Assembly: GCA_965220665.1 (NCBI GenBank) | Contig: CBDCQQ010000005.1 | Span: forward strand, 620,001-684,000 | Direction: 5' to 3' | Source of the DNA: JAJDZL01 sp965220665 | GTDB lineage: Bacteria > Pseudomonadota > Gammaproteobacteria > Arenicellales > JAJDZL01 | DNA: 64,000 nt | In this document: positions 56,424 to 64,000 of the stretch, in pieces | Numbering within the stretch: the first letter of the stretch is position 1 | Layout of the letters: every line of letters begins with the position of its first letter | Translations under genes and position numbers: made by a program | The notes under the pieces: generated by a model | Database searches by the model: none | What the model saw: only the letters and a program-made list of their open reading frames with translations | What the model was told of the DNA's origin: nothing

Positions 56424-56478
56424 TTCTGACCTCGAGATTGACTACGGTCAAAACTATCTTTCAACCAGCTAGAACAGT

Positions 56479-56982
56479 TCAAGATGGTGCCAGTGAAATC
56501 GTATTGATCCGCGCAGCCAGTGTTTCCGGGCTTGGATCATCCAATACAGTACTTACCAGATCGGAAACTGCGGAGCGGGCTATGCGAAGCGTCTGCTCGA
56601 ATGCCTGTTCCTGCGCCTCTGAAGGCCCTTCCACTGCAGCCGGGTCGTCCATACCCCAGTGTGCAGATACCGGAGACGAAGGCCAAACCGGACAAACTTC
56701 GGCAGCGGCATTCGCACAAACTGTCACCACGATGTCCATGGCAGGTGCTGAGTCTTCTGCGAACTCATCCCAGCTTTTGGACTCACATTCATCGGTGGAA
56801 ATCCCAAATTTTGTCAGTATATCCAGTGTCATCGGGTGAACTTTACCTTTAGGCTGACTACCCGCACTGAATGCCTTAAACCGCTTGTCACCCAAGTGAT
56901 TGAGCATAGCCTCGCATAGTATGCTACGCGCTGAATTACCAGTGCACAGAAATAGCACATTGAATTGTTTTTTCGCAGTCAA
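56479..56982 (-). CDS. ArsC-type low-molecular-weight phosphatase family protein
   Basis: 167 aa with N-terminal VLFLCTGNSARSILCEAML, the P-loop CX5R of LMW phosphatases and of thioredoxin-dependent arsenate reductases, then AFSAGSQPKGKVHP and VVTVCANAAAEVCPVWP. The extra Cys pair fits arsenate reductase of the ArsC (S. aureus pI258) type. It reduces arsenate to arsenite. No arsR or efflux gene is adjacent. Convergent with betC. Confidence 0.8.
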   Translation of the reverse strand: MTAKKQFNVLFLCTGNSARSILCEAMLNHLGDKRFKAFSAGSQPKGKVHPMTLDILTKFGISTDECESKSWDEFAEDSAPAMDIVVTVCANAAAEVCPVWPSSPVSAHWGMDDPAAVEGPSEAQEQAFEQTLRIARSAVSDLVSTVLDDPSPETLAARINTISLAPS

Positions 56983-57127
56983 AGCCGCTCCTGTTAGCTG
57001 GTGTGATCAACCTGGCATGAAGAAATGAATATTATATTGACTTGCGCAAAGCTTCTGAATTGTGGCAAAATTTTCGCATCTTGAATTCTCGCCGACTCCG
57101 GGAACAGAACATGATAACAGGCTCAAA

Positions 57128-57874
57128 ATGGCTAAGGTAATACTCATTACTGGTGGTAGCAGAGGCATAGGTGCGGCCACAGCAAAATTGGCTGCTCAAA
57201 ACGGCTACAGGGTGGCGGTGAATTATGTTGCACATAAACGCCGGGCTGAGGAGGTGGTTAACCAAATTCGATCGGCTGGCGGCGATGCGGTTACATTGCA
57301 GGCTGACGTATCCGATGAAAAGCAGGTCGTGCAAATGTTCAGTCAACTTGATGAGCACTTTGGCACGATTGACGCGCTCATCAACAATGCCGGCGTTCTC
57401 GCTCCTCTATCCCCTGTGATGAACATAGACTCCCAACGAATCAAACGGATTTTTGATGTGAATGTGGTCGGGTCATTTATTTGTGCGCGAGAAGCAATTC
57501 GTCGAATGTCGACTGACCATAACGGCCAAGGCGGTTCAATAATCAACCTTACTTCAGGGGCTGCGCGACTCGGTGCGGCAAATGACTATGTCGACTATGC
57601 TGCATCAAAGGCAGCAATCGACACCTTTACAATTGGACTGGCGAAAGAAGTTGCAACCCAGGGCATTCGCGTCAATGCAGTTCGTGCTGGATTCATTAAG
57701 ACTGAAATGCATCAAAGCGTCGGTGGCAGTGAGAGATTTGAAAGATTGAAACACACCATTGCGATGCAGAGAGTCGGTCTTCCAGAGGAAATTGCAGAAG
57801 CAATTTTGTGGCTGCTATCGGACAGATCGTCCTATTGCACCGGTACGATTCTAGATGTCACCGGTGGTCGATAA
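57128..57874 (+). CDS. SDR-family oxidoreductase
   Basis: 248 aa from ATG 57128 (MAKVILITGG). Cofactor motif GGSRGIGAA, NNAGVLAPL, catalytic Ser in NLTSGAA, YVDYAASKAAID with Tyr and Lys intact, and a C-terminal TGTILDVTGGR. Of the classical short-chain dehydrogenase type; FabG-like or glucose/3-hydroxy dehydrogenases are alike. The upstream frame to 57062 is longer by 22 codons and unlikely. Specific substrate unknown. Confidence 0.85.
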   Translation: MAKVILITGGSRGIGAATAKLAAQNGYRVAVNYVAHKRRAEEVVNQIRSAGGDAVTLQADVSDEKQVVQMFSQLDEHFGTIDALINNAGVLAPLSPVMNIDSQRIKRIFDVNVVGSFICAREAIRRMSTDHNGQGGSIINLTSGAARLGAANDYVDYAASKAAIDTFTIGLAKEVATQGIRVNAVRAGFIKTEMHQSVGGSERFERLKHTIAMQRVGLPEEIAEAILWLLSDRSSYCTGTILDVTGGR

Positions 57875-57970
57875 ACTTCACCGCAGTTTCTGGAAAAATC
57901 AGTAGACTCATCAGTGACGTCGCGAACAAAGCGCTTCTTCATCTTGTCTCAGATGGTGTATGATGTGTGT

Positions 57971-58174
57971 ATGGCACGCACAAATATAGATATCGACGAT
58001 AAGGCCTGTGCCGCTGTGATGCATAAATTTCGTCTTTCCACCAAACGCGACGCAGTAAACTTTGCGCTCCGCGCACTTGCAAATGAACCCTTAAGTGTTG
58101 AGGAAGCCCGCAGCATGCGCGGCTCGGGTTGGGTTGGCGAACTTGATGAAATGCGTAGCAATCGTAAATTTTGA
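57971..58174 (+). CDS. vapB: VapB-like antitoxin
   Basis: 67 aa from ATG 57971 (MARTNIDIDDKAC). The N-terminal ribbon-helix-helix pattern TNIDIDDKACAAVMHKFRLST, with TKRDAVNFALRALA, matches VapB (DUF2191) antitoxins. Its stop overlaps the toxin start (TTGA), the usual coupled layout. It likely binds VapC and its own promoter. Confidence 0.85.
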   Translation: MARTNIDIDDKACAAVMHKFRLSTKRDAVNFALRALANEPLSVEEARSMRGSGWVGELDEMRSNRKF

Positions 58175-58584
58175 TTTTGATTGATACATCAGCGTGGGTC
58201 GAGTTTCTTCGCGATACAGGCTCAACTGTTTGCGAAAGAGTTGATGCCACGTTTAGCGGTGACATTGCAATTTGCGACCCGATTCGGATGGAATTGCTCG
58301 CGGGAGCGCAAAGTGAACGACACTTCGCGGCATTACGTCGATTGACTGCAATAGCAATCGTCCTTCCCACTGAACCTGTTCACTATGATGATGCGGCGAT
58401 GCTGTATCGGCGTTGCCGTGCGAGTGGAGATCAGGTGCGCAGATTAATTGATTGCCTCATTGCTGCAGTAGCCATCCGCGCCGAAGTTCCAGTACTGCAT
58501 AGAGACAGAGACTTCGACTCACTCTCGCGGCACACTGAACTTCAAATAGTACCTGCCCACGGTACACTGAAATCTGAGGGTTAG
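58171..58584 (+). CDS. vapC: VapC-type PIN-domain toxin
   Basis: 137 aa from TTG 58171, overlapping vapB by 4 bp. PIN fold acidic residues: LIDTSAWVEFLRD (first Asp), CDPIRMELLAGA (Glu), RRLIDCLIAAVAIR (Asp), and the VLHRDRDFD (Asp) end. RNase toxin, normally of tRNA or other RNA, neutralised by VapB. No other start codon is better placed. Confidence 0.87.
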   Translation: MILIDTSAWVEFLRDTGSTVCERVDATFSGDIAICDPIRMELLAGAQSERHFAALRRLTAIAIVLPTEPVHYDDAAMLYRRCRASGDQVRRLIDCLIAAVAIRAEVPVLHRDRDFDSLSRHTELQIVPAHGTLKSEG

Positions 58585-58609
58585 CGTACAAAACAACACA
58601 ATTGGTTTC

Positions 58610-61063
58610 TCAATTGAGAGTAATAATGATTTGTAGCCTTTCCTGCTGTTGTTTGATCCAGTCGGCTACCTCTGGCCATGAATCTTCGTCATCGCCTATC
58701 CAATTATTTTGCACCGTGATTGTCCACCCTTTATCACTGTTTTTCTCGATATCGTCTGCAAGAAATTGATCTGCCATCTGATTTTGGATCAGCCAAGAAT
58801 AGTGCTTCATTCGTTCTGATCTTTCTGGCGATCGTTGACTTTCTCCTGCACGGACATATAGCCAAATCAACTCGGGGTTTCCTATGTAAATTCCAATACA
58901 ATCACCATACGAGTTAAAGGACGTTGTCCATTGAGATGGGCCTCGCCAGGTATCTTTCTGTCCAGGAAGCCCACCGGTCTGTTCCTTAAGCAGCTTCCAG
59001 AATGATTGGTATTCATTTGTCTCTGAAACTTCCACGTCAATACTGATGTTACATCGCTTGCCCATTTCCCGACAGCGCTCTGCACTAGTGGGATAGTCCC
59101 GCATATATGGACACATTACAAATTGTTTATGTCCTGGTATTGTGCGCATAGTTAGTGATCCGACTTTAGAGCCGGGTGGATAGACACTAGCCAAGTGAAT
59201 ATTTGGAATAATCGCTTCTCCAGAGAGATTTTCAACATTTGAGGAATCGTGGCTTAAAAGTGTTCCAGCAACATTCAAGACCATCTGACTTGCTGCGTCT
59301 TCTGTTCGCCAAGGCCCCGATTCAAATCGCCATCGCAGTCCACTGGTAAAGTGTTGTTTTCCGTCTTCAGCAGTATCCTGTTCGTGCCATGGCCATCGCT
59401 TCAATGCTCGATGAGCTAAATCTTCAGAACGCTGCTCAAGTGTTCTCTCATTCCAATCATCGAATTCTGCAAGTTGTCGCGTGATCCCTATTGCACTCCT
59501 TTCATATACAGATTTTTTCTGGCTAAATGGTTTTACACCCATTTCAGAATTGGTGTGATCGCCGCTTAAAGTCAAATTAGACAAGCAGTGAACGTAGCGT
59601 TTGTGAATTTCATCAGCATTGTCTCCTAATGCAATTCTCCATTTATCAGTTAGTTTTTGTGGCATCACATGTTCGATCGTCAATTGATCAGGTGAGGGAG
59701 TTTCTTCTCGATGATCTTGTTCTGCCAATGCGTAGAGTACTGCAAATGATGACTTCGTGGCACTACTTCCATAGGCTTTTCGAGTTTGGATTCCATTTAG
59801 AACTTCGTCGTCATTCGGAACAGCTACGCGGGTGTTGCGTCGCCTGTGAATTTGATTCAACCAGTATTCTGCAAAATCGTCGCCTGCATCAGGCCCTCTA
59901 TCATGTGCGATTTCTGCAATAGCGATATTCATTCCGGCTGTCGGTTTATCAGCTAACCACAATCGGGTAATCCATGAACCAATACCCGAAAGTATCTTTA
60001 CTAGTTCATCCTCATCAAACGTTTCCTTGGCCCATTGACTTGACGCATCGTCAAGTAGACGAAGAGTTAGTGGTCGGTGGACGTCAATTCCGATAGCCCG
60101 CAGGTGGCACAGTTCGCGTTCGACTCTCCAATTGTGATGCTCTCCTGCTGATCCAGTTAGAATTCCATAGATTTTTGCCAGACGCGCAAGTTCGTGGCAT
60201 AGTGCTGGACGCTTGTTTGCACTTCCTTTGCGTACTGCCCATCGACGAAGATCTTCGTACGTTAGGTCAATTCCCCGAACCTCGCCAGTTTGCCATCGTA
60301 AAAAGTCTCGCAAAAATTTGTCAATAGGCTCAGTTGAATATTTCGCGCCTAAGTCCTGTTCAATTTTCAACCAATAATTGTCGTGAAGGCCTTGCTGCTC
60401 TTCATCTGGTAGTCCCATGAGCAGCCAGTTCTTCACCTTCTCGCTTTCTGTAAGAGGACGGCCGGTGGCGTTCAAGCTTTCAAAGATTTGCTGAGGATCT
60501 TCATGCTGGACTCCGATGCTGACTACTTTGAGTCTTGAAAGACCCTTCAGTAGAAGGGCTACGTCATTGCGGGCAACCAATTGACGGGATATTTTCCAAG
60601 CCTGAGTAACTGCACCAGCACCATTAGGATTACCTTCTAGAACTTGACGATACTCGTCATCGTCTCCATCTTGAAGTTTCAATTTAAATCGCTTTTCGAG
60701 CGGCTTCTTCGGATTGGTAAGTAGATCGTCATGAATGTTTTCTGAGGTCCAGTCTCCGCAATGTCCCGTATTTCCCAGTTTATTCGCAATACAAATCAGG
60801 AGAATACTTACCGTCGTAAGTCTCTGCTGGCCGTCAACTACGCGTATGCTCTTTACTACTCCAGCTGGGCCAGATTCTGGAAATGTGAGGAGGGTTCCTC
60901 CGTAGTGCGTAATTTCCGAATCTTGCGATGCAACTGTCAATAAATCGTCAACCAGTCGTTCAATGTCAGACTTGCCCCAACGGTACCGACGTTGCCACCG
61001 CGGCACAACATATTGCACTTGACCATTGAAAAGTTGTAGAAACTCTATGCTTTGTGAATCCAT
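58610..61063 (-). CDS. DUF262/DUF1524 GmrSD-type restriction protein with DUF4268
   Basis: 817 aa. DUF262 domain (about 5-220) with VDGQQRLTT (76-84) and the ESLNATGRPLTESEKVKNWL block (195-214). The DUF1524 HNH nuclease (about 440-560) has LTIEHVMPQ (461-469), SNLTLSG and a K-rich loop. The C-terminal (about 680-815) is DUF4268-like. This architecture is that of type IV modification-dependent nucleases and their kin (GmrSD), which degrade modified phage DNA using NTP-driven DUF262. Full length and probably active. It sits next to vapBC and an IS110 relic. Confidence 0.85.
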   Translation of the reverse strand: MDSQSIEFLQLFNGQVQYVVPRWQRRYRWGKSDIERLVDDLLTVASQDSEITHYGGTLLTFPESGPAGVVKSIRVVDGQQRLTTVSILLICIANKLGNTGHCGDWTSENIHDDLLTNPKKPLEKRFKLKLQDGDDDEYRQVLEGNPNGAGAVTQAWKISRQLVARNDVALLLKGLSRLKVVSIGVQHEDPQQIFESLNATGRPLTESEKVKNWLLMGLPDEEQQGLHDNYWLKIEQDLGAKYSTEPIDKFLRDFLRWQTGEVRGIDLTYEDLRRWAVRKGSANKRPALCHELARLAKIYGILTGSAGEHHNWRVERELCHLRAIGIDVHRPLTLRLLDDASSQWAKETFDEDELVKILSGIGSWITRLWLADKPTAGMNIAIAEIAHDRGPDAGDDFAEYWLNQIHRRRNTRVAVPNDDEVLNGIQTRKAYGSSATKSSFAVLYALAEQDHREETPSPDQLTIEHVMPQKLTDKWRIALGDNADEIHKRYVHCLSNLTLSGDHTNSEMGVKPFSQKKSVYERSAIGITRQLAEFDDWNERTLEQRSEDLAHRALKRWPWHEQDTAEDGKQHFTSGLRWRFESGPWRTEDAASQMVLNVAGTLLSHDSSNVENLSGEAIIPNIHLASVYPPGSKVGSLTMRTIPGHKQFVMCPYMRDYPTSAERCREMGKRCNISIDVEVSETNEYQSFWKLLKEQTGGLPGQKDTWRGPSQWTTSFNSYGDCIGIYIGNPELIWLYVRAGESQRSPERSERMKHYSWLIQNQMADQFLADDIEKNSDKGWTITVQNNWIGDDEDSWPEVADWIKQQQERLQIIITLN

Positions 61064-61203
61064 CCATATTCTCCCTAACTGTGTTTGGACAATTGCACAA
61101 TTATCGTAACTAATGAAATGGACACTCTGTAACGGTTTACGGCATCATAAAGTGCCGGGCTGGAATAATCCAGTTCACAATCCCATCATCACGGAGTATC
61201 CAG

Positions 61204-61740
61204 ATGAAGAATATACAAAATATCCAACGGCTCGGTGTAGACCTTGCCAAGAATTGCATCCAGGTCTATGCAGTTGACAGCGAAGGCGAAGCGGTGATGA
61301 ACCGTCGATTCTCAAGAACCAAGGTGCTGGAATTTTTTCAAAAGCTCAATCCCCCGTGCATCATCGGTCTGGAAGCGTGCGGTGGTACGCATAACTGGGG
61401 ACGCATTCTTGAAGGGCTGGGTCACCAGGTCAGGATGATGCCTGCCCAGTACGTACAGCCCTTTGTCAAAACCAACAAAAATGATGCGACCGATGCCTTC
61501 ATTTGTGTGATGGTGCTGATGCTGCAGACTCTGCTGTACCGGCGGCTGGTCAGTCATGGGCAGGCGATCTCTGCACGGCAAATGCTTGATGAGCTCGCGG
61601 CAATTAAGGAGGTCGGGGTGGTTTATCCGTGCGGGCGAAAACAAAGCACGCCAAAAATACAGATGACGCTGTCAGGCATGTCTGACATCCAGAAAGAGTT
61701 GTACAAAATGCTGCAGCTCGAACGTTATCGGACCGGTTAG
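61204..61740 (+). pseudogene. IS110-type transposase, internally deleted
   Basis: 178 aa against a usual 300-400. N-terminal DEDD residues occur in RLGVDLAKNCIQV, IGLEACGGTHNW, and VKTNKNDATDAF. From about residue 100 the sequence diverges (CVMVLMLQTLLYRR), and the C-terminal transposase-20 domain with its catalytic Ser is missing. The element is dead. No ends or duplications are clear. Confidence 0.8.
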
Positions 61741-61992
61741 GTCACACACCGTCACAGGCCCGCTGAAATCCTGACCGTCGTCGGGACAGTCGGGATATAA
61801 ACTCATTGTATCAATGGGTTATGCCAAAAGTATCGCTTTCATTTTGGAGATTTCATCGTGATATATTTACTGAACTCGGTAAACTCAGGCTAGGCAACGC
61901 AACTCAACATTCTCATGTTCTCATGTTCAATATTCGTTATAGTGTGAGCAACTATATAAATTCCAATAAATTAACATCGATAGGTGGTAACT

Positions 61993-63735
61993 ATGTCAAT
62001 TCCTCCACCACTAAGTGAATTAAAAATCAACAAAAAGGAGTCTGGATTTTACGAAGGATTCAGTCAGACCGTTGCATTACCGGCGAAGGTGCTTATCGCT
62101 TTGATTGTCATCTGGGCTGCAATGGACCCGCAACGGGCGGGACAGGTACTTAGCGACATACAGAACTGGTCACTGGAGCATTTCAATACCTACTATATCT
62201 ATGCGGTAGCCTTCTATGTGGGTGTTTGTCTGTTTATCGCGTTGTTTCCACCTTTCGGCAAAGTCAAGCTTGGCACACCGGATGGGAAGCCGGAATTCTC
62301 GGATTTTTCGTGGTTTTCGATGATGTTTGGAGCGGGAATCGGTATCGGCATGCTTGGTTATGCCGCTGCAGAACCGATTTGGCATTTGGGAAATAACCCG
62401 GAAATAATCATGAGCAAGGATGCGATTAAAGCACTTTTCGCTAGTAGCAACATAGCACTTGCAGAAGGTGCTGATGTATTTGCTGAATATCAGAAGCAGC
62501 TTGCTGCCGGATCTATTGCAGCGATTGACGGATTGGTGATTCCCAAAACGGAATCGGCTGTTCGCAGCGCATATCACTATGCATTTCTACATTGGGGACT
62601 AGGAACTTGGGCAACCTATTCGCTGGTCGGCATTTCGCTTGCTTTTTTCGCTTACCGACGCAATCTGCCACTAACAATACGTTCTGGATTGAGTTCTTTG
62701 TTCGGCCGTTCAATGGAAGGACCCTGGGGGAGCGTTGTCGATATCGCGGCCGTGTTATCAACTCTACTAGGGATATCACAAACAATCGGTCTTGGGCTTA
62801 ACGCATTTGCTTCGGGACTGCACAACATTACCGGAGCAGAATGGCTGATGACAACCGGCGAAGCACCCGGACCGACTACCGGAGCACTGTTGTTATCGCT
62901 AGCAGTGGTAATGCTCCTTTCTACCGGATCTGCGTTGTCTGGTGTAGGACGAGGCATCAAATGGCTCAGCAACACAAACATGGTTCTGTCTTTTTCCCTG
63001 CTCACGTTCTTTTTGATATTCGGTGCGACGATGTTCGCATTTGAACTGCTGGGTAAAGGAATTTTCAGTTACATCATCCATCTGCCGGCCTTAACACTGA
63101 CTGTCTGGGACCCGTCGACGGAACTAGGTGGCTGGCAAACAGGTTGGTCTGTCTTCTTTTGGGCCTGGGCGATCGCATTTGGTACTTTTGTTGGTATTTT
63201 TCTTGCACGGATCTCAAAAAACAGAACGATTCGGGAGTTCGTTGTAGGTGCTATCGTTGCTCCTTCAATTATGTGCTTTATCTGGTTTACTTTCGTTGGT
63301 GGCACGGCTATTGACCTAGAATTAAGCGGAGCCGCAGAAGGAAGAATATTTGGTTCGAATTTGACTTATCAGCTTTATGAGGTAATCAACATCATGCTGT
63401 CCCCGGTCCTGGCAACATTGATGTCAATCATGATCGTGATTCTATTGCTGACTTACCTGGTGACTTCCGCTGACTCCGCGATTTTGGTGATCAATACAAT
63501 CAATTCTGGTGGTGAATATTCACCCAAAACCGGTCAGAAGCATATTCTGATCTGGGGAATCGCACTTACTGCCGTAGTCGGAGTTTTATTGCTTGCTGGT
63601 GGATTGAGAGCAATTCAGTCTGCAATGATCGTTGGAACAATTCCATTCACAGCGGTACTGATACTGATGGGTGTTGGCTTACTTAAGGCACTGATCAGGG
63701 ACAATATGCGAAGCAAGCAATCGGGTAGTTCTTGA
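61993..63735 (+). CDS. BCCT-family transporter (betaine/choline/DMSP type)
   Basis: 580 aa from ATG 61993 (MSIPPPL), preceded by GGTGG. Twelve membrane helices. The family motif region SMMFGAGIGIGMLGYAAAEPIWH corresponds to the glycine-rich helix of BetP. The aromatic box of BetP-like carriers (WAWWISW) reads WAWAIAF here, with two aromatic residues lost, which makes the substrate uncertain. Ends 265 bp from the window edge. Probably a Na+- or H+-driven uptake system for quaternary amines or DMSP, which suits a choline-sulfate user. Confidence 0.85.
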   Translation: MSIPPPLSELKINKKESGFYEGFSQTVALPAKVLIALIVIWAAMDPQRAGQVLSDIQNWSLEHFNTYYIYAVAFYVGVCLFIALFPPFGKVKLGTPDGKPEFSDFSWFSMMFGAGIGIGMLGYAAAEPIWHLGNNPEIIMSKDAIKALFASSNIALAEGADVFAEYQKQLAAGSIAAIDGLVIPKTESAVRSAYHYAFLHWGLGTWATYSLVGISLAFFAYRRNLPLTIRSGLSSLFGRSMEGPWGSVVDIAAVLSTLLGISQTIGLGLNAFASGLHNITGAEWLMTTGEAPGPTTGALLLSLAVVMLLSTGSALSGVGRGIKWLSNTNMVLSFSLLTFFLIFGATMFAFELLGKGIFSYIIHLPALTLTVWDPSTELGGWQTGWSVFFWAWAIAFGTFVGIFLARISKNRTIREFVVGAIVAPSIMCFIWFTFVGGTAIDLELSGAAEGRIFGSNLTYQLYEVINIMLSPVLATLMSIMIVILLLTYLVTSADSAILVINTINSGGEYSPKTGQKHILIWGIALTAVVGVLLLAGGLRAIQSAMIVGTIPFTAVLILMGVGLLKALIRDNMRSKQSGSS

Positions 63736-64000
63736 TGTTCAGATTGGCTAGGATTTCAAGTTGAAGCAGATGACATAAAGCTGCCTGAATCCGGATCTCA
63801 CTCAGCAGTAAATAATTGCGCAGTTTTCAGAGTGGACGGATTTCAATCAACTGACGAATCGTGTGTTTTCTCGACAGCTAGAATTTCTGGGTAGTAGCTG
63901 CGGTTTCTGGAGGGGGCCCGATGAGGTATTCATGAACAGTCCCCCTCACTCAGATTGATCAGTACGGTATGCTTGTATTGAGCCCTTTGGGCAACGACGA
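63736..64000. other. Window end, no gene
   Basis: No coding region is seen. GAGGGGG (63910-63916) and CCCCCTC (63941-63947) form a 7-bp inverted repeat, which may be a weak terminator or repeat piece. Confidence 0.35.

Noticed and set aside
61204..61740. Functional IS110 element
   Set aside because: The transposase is half length and lacks the C-terminal catalytic domain.
1..64000. CRISPR array
   Set aside because: No regularly spaced direct repeats were seen on either strand; the repeats found are IS ends, the ATPase leader and operator half-sites.

Overview
The window looks like part of a gammaproteobacterial chromosome that has taken many transposable-element insertions. Ubiquinone-pathway Coq7, a type II citrate synthase, a DUF1820 protein and a ZapG-like protein fit Gammaproteobacteria. 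Dissimilatory adenylylsulfate reductase (aprBA) points to a sulfur oxidiser. Choline sulfatase, a BCCT transporter, a vanadium haloperoxidase and a sterol-methyltransferase homologue suit a marine, possibly host-associated (sponge-type) life. The host association is inference; no rRNA is present to fix the taxonomy.

Layout. 0.5-7.7 kb: a sterol C-24 methyltransferase homologue, a small membrane protein, tRNA-Lys(CTT), an MMPL/RND exporter and a cytochrome P450 fused to an N-terminal GPP34 (GOLPH3-like) domain. 8-13.5 kb: an EEP-family hydrolase, a double-VOC protein and the glycolate oxidase operon glcDEF, divergent from coq7 (13.6 kb). 14.4-20.6 kb: a 3-hydroxyacyl-CoA dehydrogenase lacking its hydratase half, an MFS carrier, metY, an alpha/beta hydrolase and an MscS channel. 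21.2-30.2 kb: an insertion-riddled accessory block. A 406-codon AAA ATPase is cut by an IS630-type and an IS256-type element, a Fic/wHTH gene is cut by a second identical IS256-type copy, and between them lie a trypsin-like protease, a DUF1640-like protein and relics of further ATPase copies. 30.4-41.3 kb: mostly ordinary genes (EamA, SDR, DUF255 thioredoxin protein, rhomboid, MFS, DUF3179, MATE, gltA). 41.3-48 kb: an ISKra4-type element whose transposase seems to need a -1 frameshift, a porin plus Tat-lipoprotein vanadium haloperoxidase pair, and remains of at least four mobile-element families. 48.3-52.9 kb: a hydrolase, a 48-aa membrane protein, DUF1820, ZapG-like, and aprBA. 53-64 kb: an IS481-like element, choline sulfatase betC, an ArsC-type phosphatase, an SDR, vapBC, a DUF262/DUF1524 restriction-type protein, an IS110 relic and a BCCT transporter.

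How genes work together. glcDEF oxidises glycolate to glyoxylate. AprBA oxidises sulfite via APS. BetC and possibly the BCCT carrier feed choline/betaine osmolyte metabolism. The lipid-modifying methyltransferase, RND exporter and GPP34-P450 may form a sterol or isoprenoid handling neighbourhood; this is the most novel hypothesis in the window. Other points worth attention: aprB appears to start at an AUA codon behind a strong Shine-Dalgarno; both disrupted genes can be rebuilt exactly by removing the insertion sequences; the Fic gene has a palindromic operator; and the BCCT carrier has altered aromatic-box residues. All family assignments are by motif recognition, without database searches.
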